DNA from: Abelmoschus esculentus
Lineage: Eukaryota; Streptophyta; Magnoliopsida; Malvales; Malvaceae
DNA length: 64,000 nt
Assembly (NCBI GenBank): GCA_035048815.1
Contig: JAUCBN010000011.1
Location: 14,843,501-14,907,500, forward strand
Direction of reading: 5' to 3'
Shown: one piece after another, positions 1-12,416 of the stretch
How the letters are laid out: each line of letters opens with the position of its first letter
Numbering within the stretch: position 1 is the first letter of the stretch
Made by a program: the position numbers and the translations under genes
Notes under the pieces: model-generated
The model's input: the letters and a program-made list of their open reading frames with translations, nothing else
Told to the model about the DNA's origin: nothing
The model's database searches: none

Positions 1-623
1 ATTCATCGCGATAAACGCTCAAAGAGATGGTTCGTCCATCACGATATATGCTCAAAGAGAGACCATTCACCATGACTTGCACTCGAAGAGAGGGGTCATT
101 CATCGCAACATACACTCTAAGAGAGGGGTTGTCCACTACAACATACGCTCAAAGAAAAAGACCGTTCATTATGACATATGCTCGAAGAGAGGTGTGATTC
201 ATCGCGACATACGCTCAAAGAGATGGTTTGTCCATCACCTTATACGTTCAAAGAGAGGGACCATGCACCACGACATGCACTCAAAGAGAAGTGTCATTCA
301 TCGAAACATACGCTCAAAGAGAGGGGTCATCGATCACGATATACGCTCAAGGAGAATGATCGTTCATTATGACATGCACTGGAAGAGAGGGTCATTCATC
401 GCGACATACGCTCATAGAGAAGGGTTGTCCATCACGGTAAGCGATCAAAGAAAGGGACCGTTCACCATGACATGCACACGAAGAGAGGATTCATTCATCG
501 CAACATACACTCAAAGAGAGGAGTCATTGATCATGGTATACGTTCAAACAGAGGGACCATTCATTATGACATGCACTCGATGGGAGGGGTCATTCCTCGT
601 GATATACGCTCAAAGAGAGGGGT
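1..623. repeat. Minisatellite array, 33-bp monomers in a 99-bp higher-order unit
   Basis: Monomers follow the pattern CTCAAAGAGAGG plus a variable 20-base part. Three monomer types alternate: one with ATTCATCGCGACATAC, one with GTCCATCACGATATAC, one with GTTCATTATGACATGC. The first type recurs 99 bases apart (for example at 98 and 197), so the real period is three monomers. About 18 monomers are visible and the array runs off the left end. It holds an open frame (77-721) of 11-residue repeats of the type SKRGVIHRDI, but the repeat changes frame halfway, as expected of an accidental ORF since 33 is divisible by 3. The array stops at the end of the P element LTR at 624. No family recognised. 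Confidence 0.85.
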
Positions 624-2400
624 TGACATGGGACGATCTTGTTGATGTTGCGGAACGACACGCTTTGATTGTAGGACCTTGGAAGAAAGCAAGTCTCTCG
701 CAAGAAGTGGATACAAAATGAACAATTAAGGATAAAGGGGGAAAGGAATAGGTAAAATGAATGAAAGGAATAGTTTAGGGACTGATTTGGAAGCGGAAGG
801 ATGTATGGTGTTGATAAAGGGTGAATGGATGTTTAAGATATTTTGTCGTGATGACAAAGGATTTAGAATGATGAATGGAATGAGAGGATAAGTAATGAAT
901 GGTGAAATGGAAATAGTATCTTAAAGATGCTCAAAGAAGAAATTAGGTTATAGAAATCCTAATCCTAAACCTTATATTAATCTTTAAAGGTTGGTGATAA
1001 ACAAACTTTGACCCTTTTAGTGTATATTAAACTAAAAGAACTAGAAGTATCAAGATGGATAGAAAAGGGGTTGATGCCATGAGTACAAAAGTACTTGATA
1101 AGTTGATAAAGTTCTAAGAAAAACTAAATGAGGGAAAATTCTCACAAAGGATAAAATAGATTATGAATTGTGTTTTTTAGAAATGAAAATTCAAGTTCTA
1201 TTTATAGGGAAAAAACGGTGTGGCCAAGGGACATTTCCCTTTGAAAAGGTGAACAAATAGTGGCCTTGGTATCTTTTCAATTGGTGGCGTCTCCCTCCTT
1301 AACCGTTCGGTTGAATGGTGTCTCCTTCCAAGAGTTGTTAGAACTTTTCGGTTTAAAATTTCAGCTTGCACAGTCTTCAGTAATTTGGCCATATCTTGAG
1401 CACCCGATATCGGATTGATACGATTGAACTTGCATTAGAAAGATATAGATAGGGGAACATCTTTCATAAAGACACCGAAACCCATTTCTACTTGTATCCT
1501 ACACGAAAATGACAAACATGTGGACCATCCTGAATTTGTTCAATGAAAAGTGCTATCTCTTTGTTTTGGAGCCCACTTGCTTACCCTCCATTATTTTTGT
1601 GCCCAATATGGATGATGGACGGACATGATGCTTGGTGAAGGGTAGGTGACCTTCGGGTGTTGAGTTGAGAGTGATAGCTAGAGTTGAGGTGAGCTAATCG
1701 AGCTGAAAGTGAACTGGATTGAACTGAGCTATCTAGATGAAAGACTTAGCTAAAGTTTGAATCTAAAATAAGCTAATTATAGATGCCTTTCGCAAAGTGA
1801 GTTGGTCCATGCATTTCCAAGCTTTTTTGAAGTTGGCTCCTTGTGGTTTCTAGCATTACCTTCCGTTTAGCTTCTTCTGAGTTGACTTTAGCTTGTTGAG
1901 CTAGGCCTTTAAGTTTGTGAACTCCTCTACATAATTCCTTTAAGTTGTCGAGCTGAAATAGTCCTCCATTTGAGCTCCTTTGCATTCCCTTACGATTTAA
2001 ACATTCTTGAGCTACAACGAGCTACCATAATCCTTTTCAAGCAGAGTTGAGATACCCTAGAAGTCTTTAAGCTTCCTCAGACTATTATCTTTACTTAAAA
2101 TAGATGAAACTATAAGTAAATAATGTGTATGCTAAAAAAAATTGAAATAAGCTAAAATGAGCTAAAAATATATAATTTAGCTAATATTAAGAATGCGTTG
2201 TCTTAGAATAATTATAAACATATAGTTATGCAATCACGAAGCATCACCTAAATAGAAAAAGCATGCTTGTCAAATTATAGAATACATAAATTAGATAATA
2301 GAAGATAAAGTAAGATAGAACTCCCTTAGAATCAGTTTTGAAGATTTTCAATGATGTGATTAAACCATAGAGGAAATAGATGTTGGTGAGGATCGTATCA
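624..2400 (-). repeat. Element P 3' LTR
   Basis: On the minus strand it starts TGATACGATCC directly after a purine tract (complement of 2401-2416) and ends CCCATGTCA next to the minisatellite. Length is about 1.78 kb. No coding frame above background is seen. The sequence at 1680-2060 is rich in 'gagctga/agcttg' words. Stops and AT-rich drift suggest an old copy. The LTR call rests on the end motifs and on similarity of 624-657 to 33551-33584. Confidence 0.65.
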
Positions 2401-2416
2401 TCCTCCCCTTCTTTTT
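2401..2416 (-). other. Element P polypurine tract
   Basis: On the minus strand this reads AAAAAGAAGGGGAGGA, directly before the TG of the 3' LTR. The overlapping minus-strand frame (DLRTN, KEGEDD) resembles the last residues of plant gypsy polyproteins, which often run into the PPT. Confidence 0.65.
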
Positions 2417-2449
2417 GACGATTTGTCCTTAAATCAAAATTGTTCTTTA

Positions 2450-2454
2450 ATAGA
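2450..2454. repeat. Target-site duplication of element A, left copy (ataga)
   Basis: The five bases ataga directly precede the TGATGAGTGCC start of the 5' LTR and are repeated exactly at 31534-31538 after the 3' LTR end. Confidence 0.85.
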
Positions 2455-3780
2455 TGATGAGTGCCTATAAGGCAGTTATTTACTACCCTTCTCATGGTAC
2501 TTTATGCATCTATTATACACCAACTTGAACCGAATTATGAACTCTTTGCGTAAATACTGGATATTCCGTCATCATCACTTACAAAGTCAATATTTATAGA
2601 GAATGCAAATATTATTACATATTCTGTATATGCAGGAATATCCAGGACAGAAGCGGCAGTAAAGTAATGTTGATACCGAGGCAGAAGATAAGGCCGCGGC
2701 AGAATCCATTGTGGTTGCACCAACAATGGAGGTGCAATGAAAGATAAAAATATAGAGAATATTCTGGAAGATGCAGCGCAACAATTGGACCAGGCTAGCA
2801 CGCTAAAAGCCCAAGTCAAATACCAAGCGGGAAAACCCTTCTAGAAGGCGGAAAACTCGGAAATATCAGATTCCTTGAAGAAGACTTGTTCCCTACTCCA
2901 AGTTGAAGTCTATTTAGGAAAGGTTTGCCCTAGGTTAAGACTATATATACCCTAGCCGGCCACATTATTTAGGAGAGCCGATTTTTAGAGAAATCCTTCT
3001 CCCTAAGAATTGTACTTAACGACAATATGTTCTAAATTTCTTAGGGATAGGTGAAGGTTGTCGATATTAGTGAGAGGAGATTGATTCTTGTATCTTTGTT
3101 CTTATGTAATAATAATATCAAAGTTTGCTTATCTTATTGCCATTCTTTGTTCTTGCATTCAAGCTCGAGAGGGAAGTTTGCAAGTAAGTGTAGATTCACG
3201 AAAGGGATAAGTACGGTGTTGTAGACACTAACTCGGCCTAGAGATAGGTTAAGAGTTTCAGCAGCTAAAAGAAGTGTTTGATAGGTTGGTGGTTATTGTT
3301 GATTTACGCCGAGAGGTATCGTCAAGGACTGGTCATCAACAACACTTTGACTCAGAGATGAGCGGAGTCACTTACGGACACTTTGCTGTACTTTGATGCT
3401 TCTGCCAAGAGCAAGAGATTGCCGCGGAAGAGAACACTAATACTGCCGAGGCCGTATCTACAGTACAGTCGAAGCAGTGTTGTGTGATTGCATTGGACAA
3501 GAAGAAGATCAATTGAATCCACTAATTGACGCAGGTGGATCCTACCCACTTCCTCTATAATCGTTCTCAACCTTTTATTTTATGTTTTGTTATTTAATTA
3601 TTTAGTTAGTTAAACAAATCAACTTATTTGTGTTTTAATTTTCTTTTCAGGAACAAGGGAACTAGGGAAGACATATTAAGTATACCAATCCCTGTGGAGA
3701 CGATACACGATATACTTATCATTTTATTACTTGGCGACGTGTACACTTGCACTCAAATTGCGCTTATATTATACACATCA
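2455..3780 (+). repeat. Element A 5' LTR
   Basis: It starts TGATGAGTGCC and ends ACACATCA, 1326 bp. The same start occurs at 33825 (element F) and 48238 (solo LTR S). The 3' half matches 30988-31533. Confidence 0.9.
2942..2949 (+). promoter_or_regulatory. Probable TATA box of Athila-type LTR
   Basis: TATATATA followed by CCCTAGCCGGCC. The same context is kept in F (47471-47478), and a variant lies in S near 48724. It is placed where the LTR promoter would be expected; there is no direct proof of use. Confidence 0.5.
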
Positions 3781-3786
3781 AGTTTT

Positions 3787-3803
3787 TGGCGTTGTTGGGG
3801 GGA
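3787..3803 (+). other. Element A primer-binding site (tRNA-Asp type, degenerate)
   Basis: TGGCGTTGTTGGGGGG lies 6 bases after the LTR. The cleaner copy in F (49715) reads TGGCGCCGTTGCCGGGGAT, complementary to the 3' end of plant tRNA-Asp. A's copy has C-to-T and similar changes. Confidence 0.75.
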
Positions 3804-3923
3804 ATTGACAACTAATTTTTTTTTCTTTATTTTCTTGCTCTTTGACTATTCTTTATCTAACTTTAATTCCAATTATTTATTAATTTATTTATTTTTCTTT
3901 ATTAAAATTAGTTTATTTGGTTT

Positions 3924-4098
3924 ATGACCAGGATAAACCCGAGTGGACCATTGTACGAGTTGGATCCTGACATTGAACGCACAAGACACCACTTGAGACA
4001 CAATCTGTTCCAAGTCATGGATAATCTACCAAGAGGACAAATTTCACTCGTTGATCATAATGTTCTACCATCAACAATCCCGCAGCAGCCACTGCCGC
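3924..4098 (+). pseudogene. gag: Element A gag, N-terminal piece (cut by copia insertion)
   Basis: The Athila-type gag frame starts at ATG 3924 (MTRINPSGPL). It runs 58 codons to the copia insertion at 4099. Skipping the copia element and one TSD copy, the frame continues exactly into 12419 onward, so the insertion split an existing gag. F's gag begins with the same MTR but lacks about 84 bases that follow. Gag would form the virus-like particle. Confidence 0.8.
4094..4098. repeat. Copia TSD, left copy (gccgc)
   Basis: Five bases before the copia 5' LTR. The right copy at 12412-12416 is gccgt, one C/T difference, probably a later mutation. Confidence 0.75.
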
Positions 4099-5542
4099 TG
4101 TTAGAGTATGCCCAAAGACCAAAAATCATATGATGATTGTACGGATACTTTCATTTACCAATTTTATTGAATAAAGGCATTGCCATTGTTATTTTCAGAT
4201 ATATGTGTCACATAAACTGAGAAACAATAAGGTCCATATAATAATATATGTATTATTATTAAAAGATCCTTAGTCAAGTATTATTATGGGTATGGACAAT
4301 AATAATACGCTTAAGACTAACATGTGATAAATTGATGACAATGAGTTGTCATTGACATAGAGATGTCAGAATTAATACATGAATATATTATTAGAGAATA
4401 ATATATTGGATTGACCCACTATGAGCATATATCTTGGATTATTATGTGACGGTCACGATATTACTCATAGTGACAACTATATGTATAATCCTTAGACTTG
4501 AGATTATTACTATCTCAACATATGTTGTTTTATGTTTTGATGCAGTTAAATGTGTTTCGTAATTAGTTACACTATAAAAACTGACATTGAACATATTACA
4601 ATATATGTAGTGAGATGTGAATAATCAAGATAGGATTTGTCCTTCCTACATAATAGGAAAATATATCAAAGGCCACTTGATTGAGCGAGACTAAAAATGC
4701 ATGGTCATGCTTGAATATGTTGATATGATATATCACAAATTATTCATTAATAGTAGTCCACTTTAGATATCAAGAAACACTAATAATAGGCTATACAAGT
4801 GTGACTATTCCAAGACTTGTGCCTATTAAAGATATAAAAGGACAAAAGGATATAATACATTAAAAGAGTTGGTCACGGACATGATACATCGAATCATGAT
4901 CTCTTGTAACTTAGATGACAATGATATATTGCTAGATGTCACTCATTATTTTTAATATTAGAATTGTTCTAATATTATTACTAACGTTACAATGAGCCTA
5001 CAGGGTCACACCAAATGGTTGAAACAGAGCAAAAATATATAAGTATAAGTAGATTATATTTAATCCTAAATTTTAAATAAAGAATATAATTAAATTAATT
5101 ATATCCCTTTTAAATTCGAATTAAATATAGATTTTGATATTTGAGGAATTAATTAAAGTAATTATTTCCTATAAACCAATTCAGAATCAAACTCTTATAC
5201 CTAGGGTTACACCTATATAAAGGATTAATTGGTCTAGCAGCCAAGATGGAGAATTCCGAATTCCAAACCCTAGAATCACGAGAAACAGTTTTTCGAGATT
5301 TGCTCTCTTAACTGGGTGAACTGAGTAGAGGCCGAGACGAAATTCGTGGAGGCTAAAGATTCAAATTGTCGAACAATCGTGATTATCACAAATCTAGTTG
5401 TTGTTTTTGCTGCTTATCAAGGAACCCAATGTATGTCATCGTATCTCTTCCTCTCGATTTCGGATTAAACGTACATGGATCACTAGAAAGACCGTCGTAA
5501 TTTTGTTCCGCTGCGTCATAGGGTGTGTCGGCGGTCCCAACA
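4099..5542 (+). repeat. Copia 5' LTR
   Basis: It starts TGTTAGAGTATGCCC and ends CGGTCCCAACA, 1444 bp, and is AT-rich. It nearly matches 10970-12411, and its first ~155 bases match fragment X at 33585. Confidence 0.93.
5214..5221 (+). promoter_or_regulatory. Probable TATA box, copia 5' LTR
   Basis: TATATAAA in CACCTATATAAAGGATTA, kept in the 3' LTR at 12082-12089. It lies about 320 bases before the LTR end, which leaves room for R and U5. Use is not shown. Confidence 0.55.
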
Positions 5543-5543
5543 G

Positions 5544-5560
5544 TGGTATCAAAGCCACTT
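5544..5560 (+). other. Copia primer-binding site (initiator tRNA-Met type)
   Basis: TGGTATCAAAGCCACTT, starting two bases after the 5' LTR. It differs by one base from the usual plant TGGTATCAGAGCC. Confidence 0.8.
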
Positions 5561-7019
5561 GTATGATCCGTAATCGGGTTAAATACTTGGGTGATGCGAT
5601 ATGTATGAGATGCGTAATTTATTTTACTATATCGGCAATATAAAATTTGATATTGCTTGTTGATTAGGGATGCGATTAATATGTTAATCTGTTAATTACA
5701 ATCGCCATGTTGCTACAAGGGTTTTTCAATAATCATATGTCAATCGTTGACATAGTGATCGATGAAAGTGCGATAACAGATCTCATCAACGAAAAAGGAA
5801 TAATTGTTATTCCGATATGGAAAAATCTAAGGGATTTTAAAAATCTCGAAAACACGATTTTGTTGATAAATCTTATCAAATCGTGATGTTTTTCATAGAA
5901 AAATACTCGCTATTTTTCAAAATTTCCTGCCACGGTCGCAAGGGGTTTCGCCCCTTGCGGGGGTACCCGCAAGGGTGCTTCACCCCTTGACCCCTTCGTA
6001 GGCAACATAGATTGTAGGCTCATATTGGTAATATTAACGATTTCGTAATAGTATCTGTTTGCTTTACACGCTGTTTGACATGCATGGTTATAGCCCTTGC
6101 TTTTACAATAGTTGTAAATTTTAAATACGGCTTGCGTGTCGTGCCTTTCTATATCTCTGTCATACCTCTCTTCTCATCTTACTCCCTCGTATGTAAAACG
6201 AGTTTCTATGATTGTAATCTTATTCCAAGAAGCAAACGAGACGTTTGGACCAAAGGCGAGAAGATGTTTGAGAAGCAGTTTTAGTATAAAATTAGGGTTT
6301 TTAAGGTTCTCCCATTGGCTTGGGATGAGCCACCTTAGTTCTTTATTTTGGGCTATAACCATTGCAATCCTTTTATTTTATATCTATCATGTATGTGATA
6401 CAATGTATGATATATATCTTCTACTCGCATATATTGATGAGATCAATAAGGGCCAAATTAAAAAAAAAAAAAGGTAACGATGAGATATTCAATGTTTTCC
6501 CTCAAATTAATATAAGTTAAAATTAGCCGTCCAATATTTGCCCTCGTTAAGGCCTTGATCGATCTTATGTGGGTTTTGCCAAAGAATTAACACATAAGTC
6601 CATCTTGGTTAAACGCGAAGAATAAACAAGTGATATTCGTCGGTCGAAATATTGGTAATAACTTAGTTAGATTGCTCTAATAGGATTAGAAACCTAAAGT
6701 CTAAGTATTTGGTTAAGTAATGAGATGACTAAACAAGAGTTGTTCACCAAATGGAGGAGTTACATGAGATGTAATTAGTAAAGGGTTACTTACCTAAATA
6801 ACCTCTATCCTAAAAGAAAAGCCAAAGCTGATTTAGGAAATTGGTGAATTATAGATCCTCACCCACTAGAAAATTTTCGTCAAATTTTTCCGAAATTAAA
6901 AAACGAGAGGGTTTTTTAATTTTAAACGAAATAGTGGGAGTATTTTATAAACAAAGTCCTATTTATAATATTTCAAATCGGTAAATTCATATTATGTATT
7001 TCCATTGTTGTAGATCTAA
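5561..7019 (+). other. Copia untranslated leader with paired hairpins
   Basis: About 1.46 kb between PBS and gag, without a convincing ORF. At 5938-5958 GCAAGGGG and CCCCTTGC flank the loop tttcg. A GGGTACCC palindrome follows at 5961-5968, then a second stem CAAGGGTG/CACCCCTTG at 5970-5989. The GC-rich structure stands out in AT-rich surroundings and could serve genome packaging or dimerisation (inference). A run of 12 adenines lies near 6462-6475. Confidence 0.6.
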
Positions 7020-10000
7020 ATGGCAAACAATACTATATCATTGCCATCACTCCTTGAGAAGGAGAAACTCAATGGCGTAAACTTCCTTGATTGGTTCCGT
7101 AATTTGAGAATTTTTCTCAAATAGGAAAGAAAGGAATATGTCATTGAAGAACCCATTCCAGATGAACCGACAACTAATGCTTCTAGAGCTGACAAAGACA
7201 AGTTTAAGAAACATATAGATTACATGTTAGATGTCGGATGTATTATGCTTGCTACCATGACTCCTGATCTTCAAAAGCAACATGAGGACATGGTTGCATA
7301 TGATATGATTCAAAACCTCAAGGAAATATATGAGGAGCAAGCACGTCAAGAGAGGTATGAGACCTCTAAAGCTCTATTTCAGTGCAAAATGGTAGAGGGA
7401 TCTCCTATAGGAGCTCATGACATTAAGATGATAGGCTATATCCAAGCGTTGGAAAAGCTAGGTTTTCCTCTCAAGGATGAATTGGCTACTGATGTTATTC
7501 TCCAATCGTTGCCAAATAGCTTCAATCAATTTGTCCTTAATTTCAACATGAATGAAATTAACAAAACTTTGCCACAGTTACTTGGCATGTTACGAACTGC
7601 TGAGAAAAATATGTCTAAAGGTGGACCTAAGCCCATTCTGATGGTCCGCAAGGACAAAGGAAAGGGAAAGGCAGTGGCAAAGTACAAGGGTAAAGGTAAG
7701 CCTATACCCAAAGGACATGATGCATTGAAACCCAAAGGGGGAGTTAGCAAGGAAAGAAAATGTTTTCACTGCAATAAGACCAGACACTAGAAAAGAAATT
7801 GCCCCATTTACCTTGAAGAGGTCTAGAAGGCAAAAGCAGATGGTGCATCTGCTTCAGGTATTTATGTTATCGATGTGAATCTATCAACATCTTCTTCTTG
7901 GGTATTAGATACCGGTTGTGGTTTTCACATCTGTACTTCTGTACAGGGACTGCAAAAGAGAAGGAATCTAGCTAAGGGAGACGTGGACCTACGAGTGGGA
8001 AATGGAGCAAGAGTTGATGCATTAGCTATAGGAACATACGTTTTATCTTTACCTAGTGGACTTGATTTACATTTAGAAGATTGTTATTTTGTGCCTAGTT
8101 TGACTAAAAAAATTATTTCTATTTCTTGTTTGGACAAGATTGGATTTCAGATTATTATTAAGAATAATTGTTGTTCTTTTTATCTCGATAATGTTTTTTA
8201 TGGTTCAGCACAATTGGTTAATGGCTTATATATTTTAAATCTAGAAAATGCCATTTATAACATAAATACCAAAAGATCAAAAACAAATGACTCAAATCAA
8301 ACTCATCTCTAGCATTCTCGTTTAGGCCATATAAGTGAGAAACGCATATCAAGACTCCATAAAGATGGATTCTTAGATTCATTTGTTTTCGAACGATTGG
8401 ATGTATGTGAATCTTGCTTATTAGGAAAAAGGACTAAGGCTCCTTTTAATGGTAAAAGTGAGCGAGCAAGTGATTTATTGGGATTAATACATAGTGATGT
8501 ATGTGGACCAATGAACACACAAGTTAGAGGTGGATTTCAGTACTTCACCACTTTCACTGATGACTTCAGTCGATATGGTTACATTTACCTTATGCGCCAT
8601 AAATCTGAGGCTATCGAAAAATTTAAAGAATTCAAGAATGAAGTACAAAATCAACTAGGAAAGAGTATTAAAGCACTTCGATCAGATCGAGGTGGAGAAT
8701 ACTTAAGCATAGAATTTGATGAACTCCTTAAAGAATGTGGGATTGTCTCAAAACTTACTTCACCAGGTACACCACAGTGGAATGGAGTTTCTGAGAGGAG
8801 AAATCGAACTTTATTAGACATGGTTCGATCAATGATGAGTCATAGTGATCTTCCGACTTCTTTCTGGGGACATGCACTAGAAACAACTGCTTTCATTTTA
8901 AATCGTGTTCCGTCTAAATCTGTTCAAAAGACACCATATGACATATGGACTGGAAAACGTCCTAGTATGTCTTTTATGAAGATTTGGGGTTGCGAAGCAT
9001 ATGTCAAACATCAGATGTCTACAAAGCTCGAACCCAAATCTCATAAGTGTAATTTTGTTGGATATCCCAAAGAAACTAAAGGATATTATTTCTTTAACCC
9101 CAAAGAGAACAAAGTGTTTGTTACTCGAACAATAGTTTTTCTCGAAAGAGAATTTCTTAATAAGAAAGGAAAGGGTGGAGACATTGAAATTGGAGAAGTT
9201 GAAGAACAACAATTCATTGAACCTGAGATTGAACATGTTCCACAAATTGTTTAGGAACAGTCAACAGATTTAGAAACACAACCACTGCGTAGGTCCACAA
9301 GAGAACACCATGCACCTGAGAGATATGGATTTCTCATTACCACGCATGGAGATGTTCTCATTATGGATCACGATGAGCTAAGAACTTATCAAGTGGCAAT
9401 ATCGAGCCTAGACTCTAAGAAATGGCTTGAGGCCATGAAATCTGAGATGGAATCCATGTCAATCAACCAAGTATGGACTTTGGTTGAATCACCTGAAGGG
9501 GTAAAACCTGTAGGGTGTAAATGGGTTTTCAAGAAGAAAACCGACATGGATGGAAATGTACAAATATACAAGGGGCGACTAGTCGCTAAAGGTTTTCGAC
9601 AAGTTCATGGTATTGACTACGACGAAACTTTCTCCCCTGTAGCTATGTTTAAATCCATCCGGATCTTGCTTGCTATAGCTGCATTCCATGATTATGAAAT
9701 TTGGCAAATGGACGTCAAAACCGCTTTCCTTAATGGAAAACTTGAAGAGTATGTGTATATGACACAACCAGAAGGTTTTGTCGCTCCAGGAAATGTTGGA
9801 AAGGTTTGTAAGCTACAAAGGTCCATTTATGGACTAAAGCAAGCTTCTCGAAGCTGGAATCTTCATTTCAATGATGCGATCAAAGAGTTTGGTTTTATCA
9901 AGAATGAAGATGAGCCTTGTGTTTACCAGAAGACTAGTGGGAGCGTTGTTTCTTTCCTAATCTTGTATGTAGATGACATACTTCTTATAGAAAACGACAT

Positions 10001-10955
10001 ACCTACCTTACAGTCAGTTAAGACTTGGTTAAGTAGTTGTTTCTCAATGAAAGATTTGGGTGAGGCAGCATATATCTTAGGGGTTAAGATCTATAGAGAT
10101 AGATCTAGACGACTTCTAGGTCTGAGTCAAAGTATATATATAGGCAAAGTTCTAAAGAGATTCAGTATGGAAGAATCCAAGAAAGGATTCTTACCTATGA
10201 GACATGGTATATCTCTTTCGAAGGAAATGTGTCCTTCAACTCCACAAGAAAGAGAACGAATGAGTAAGATTCCATATACTTCGGCTATTAGTTCTATCAT
10301 GTATGGCATGATATGTACTCGACCAGATGTATCGTATGCCTTAAGCATGACAAGTCGATATCAGGTAAACCCTGGTGAAAGTCATTGGGTAGCAGTCAAA
10401 AACATCCTTAAGTACTTGAGAAGAACTAAGGATACATTTCTTGTCTATGGAGGCAAAGAAGAGCTTAGTATAAAAGGTTATACTGATGCTAGTTTCCAAA
10501 CAGATAAGGATCACTCAAGATCGCAATCTGGATTTGTGTTTTGCCTTAACGAAGGTTCTGTAAGCTGGAAAAGTTCTAAGCAAGATACAGTAGCTGATTC
10601 TATGAAAGAGGCTGAGTATATTGCAGCCAGTGAAGCAGCAAAGGAAGCTGTTTGGATCAAAAAGTTAATATCCGAACTAGGGGTTGTTCCAAGCATATCA
10701 AATGCTATAGAACTCCGTTGTGACAACAATGGAGCCATTGCACAAGTAAAGGAACCCAGATCTCATCAACTATCCAAACATATTCTTAGACGCTTCCATC
10801 TCATTCGAGAGATCATAGATCGTGGAGATGTGGAGATATGTAAAGTACACACTGATGATAACATTGTTGATCCCTTGACGAAGCCTCTAACGCAACAGAA
10901 GCATGATCGTCACACAGAGTCACTCGGTAGTAGATATGTGAGTGATTGTTCTTAG
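7020..10955 (+). pseudogene. gag-pol: Copia gag-pol polyprotein (one frame, five TAG stops)
   Basis: Starts at ATG 7020 (MANNTISLPS); the whole frame of about 1311 codons has no frameshift. Gag: zinc knuckle CFHCNKT near residue 246. Protease: LDTG, Asp at 297. GAG-pre-integrase: RLGH and CESCLLGK near 433-463. Integrase: D493, D556 and E592 (35 residues between the last two, the DD35E spacing). RT: GRLVAKGF and YVDD at 983-986. RNase H: TDASF, RCDNNGA. In-frame TAG codons at 7122, 7788, 7824, 8310 and 9252 interrupt it; three fall where family members usually have Gln or Trp. The terminal stop is TAG at 10953. It would supply particle, copying and integration enzymes for the element. Catalytic residues are intact, so only the stops make it dead. 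Confidence 0.9.
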
Positions 10956-10960
10956 TGCTA

Positions 10961-10969
10961 GTGGGAGAT
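10961..10969 (+). other. Copia polypurine tract
   Basis: GTGGGAGAT directly before the TG of the 3' LTR, five bases after the gag-pol stop codon. Confidence 0.75.
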
Positions 10970-12411
10970 TGCCAGAGTATGCCCAAAGACCAATCATATG
11001 ATGATTGTATGGATACTTTCATTTACCAATTTTATTGAATAAAGGCATTGCCATTGTTGTTTTTAGATATATGTGTCACATAAAGTGAGAAACAATAAGG
11101 TCCATATAATAATATATGTATTATTATTAAAAGATCCTTAGTCAAGTATTATTATGGGTATGGACAATAATAATACGCTTAAGACTAACATGTGATAAAT
11201 TGATGACAATGAGTTGTCATTGACATAGAGATGTCAGAATTAATACATGAATATATTAGTAGAGAATAATATATTGGATTGACCCACTATAAGCATATAT
11301 CTTGGATTATTATGTGACGGTCACGATATTGCTCATAGTGACAACTATATGTATAATCCTTAGACTTGAGATTATTACTATCTCAACATATGTTGTTTTA
11401 TGTTTTGATGCAGTTAAATGTGTTCCGTAATTAGTTACACTATAAAAACTGACATTGGACATATTACAATATATGTAGTGAGATGTGAATAATCAAGATA
11501 GGATTTGTTCTTCCTACATAATAGGAAAATATATCAAAGGCCACTTGATTGAGTGAGACTAAAAATGCATGGCCATGCTTGAATATGTTGATATGATATA
11601 TCACAAATTATTCATTAATAGTAGTCCACTTTAGATATCAAGAAACACTAATAATAGGCTATACAAGTGTGACTATTCCAAGACTTGTGCCTATTAAAGA
11701 TATAAAAGGACAAAAGGATATAATACATTAAAAGAGTTGGTCATGGACATGATACATCAAATCATGATCTCTTGTAACTTAGATGACAATGATATATTGC
11801 TAGATGTCACTCATTATTTTTAATATTAGAATTGTTCTAATATTATTACTAACGTTACAATGAGCCTACAAGGTCACACCAAATGGTTGAAACAGAGCAA
11901 AAATATATAAGTATAAGTAGATTATATTTAATCCCGAATCTTAAATAAAGAATATAATTAAATTAATTATATCCCTTTTAAATTCGAATTAAATATAGAT
12001 TCTGATATTTAAACAATTAATTAAAGTAATTATTTCCTAAAAACCAAATTAGAATCAAACTCTTATACCTAGGGTTATACCTATATAAAGGATCAATTGG
12101 TCTAGCAGCCAAGATAGAGAATTCCGAATTCCATACCCTAGAATCACGAGAAACAGTTTTTTCGAGATTTGCTCTCTTAACCGGGTGAACTGAGTAGAGG
12201 CCGAGACGATATTCATGGAGGCTAAAGATTCGAATTGTCGAACAATCGTGATTATCACAAATCTAGTTGCTGTTTTTGCTGCTTATCAAGGAACCCAATG
12301 TAAGTCATCGTATCTCTTCCTCTCGATTTCGGATTAAACGTACATGGATCACTGGAAAGACCGTCGTAATTTTGTTCCGCTACGCCATGGGGTGTGCCGG
12401 CGGTCCCAACA
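10970..12411 (+). repeat. Copia 3' LTR
   Basis: It starts TGCCAGAGTATGCCC and ends CGGTCCCAACA, 1442 bp, colinear with 4099-5542. TATA-like TATATAAA lies at 12082-12089. Confidence 0.93.
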
Positions 12412-12416
12412 GCCGT
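12412..12416. repeat. Copia TSD, right copy (gccgt)
   Basis: Repeats the bases before the copia 5' LTR with one C/T change. Confidence 0.75.

Larger units (their letters stand above)
4099..12411 (+). mobile_element. Ty1/copia retrotransposon inserted in element A gag
   Basis: 8313 bp with LTRs of 1444 and 1442 bp, an initiator-Met-type PBS (5544), one gag-pol reading frame (7020-10955), and a PPT (10961-10969). TSDs are gccgc/gccgt. The LTRs differ at only a few positions (for example TGTTAG versus TGCCAG at the start), so this insertion is much younger than its host A. Domain order protease, integrase, RT, RNase H is the copia order. Five in-frame TAG stops inactivate it. The copia lineage is not assigned. 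Confidence 0.93.

Noticed and set aside
77..721. 214-residue open frame as a protein gene
   Set aside because: It lies in 33-bp tandem repeats, shifts repeat register halfway, has no known domain and ends in LTR sequence of P. Best explained by repeat length divisible by three.
1198..2495. Minus-strand ORFs of 60-83 codons in 1.2-2.5 kb
   Set aside because: They lie in P's 3' LTR; only the end of 2244-2495 (DLRTN, KEGEDD) resembles a polyprotein tail and is noted with the PPT.
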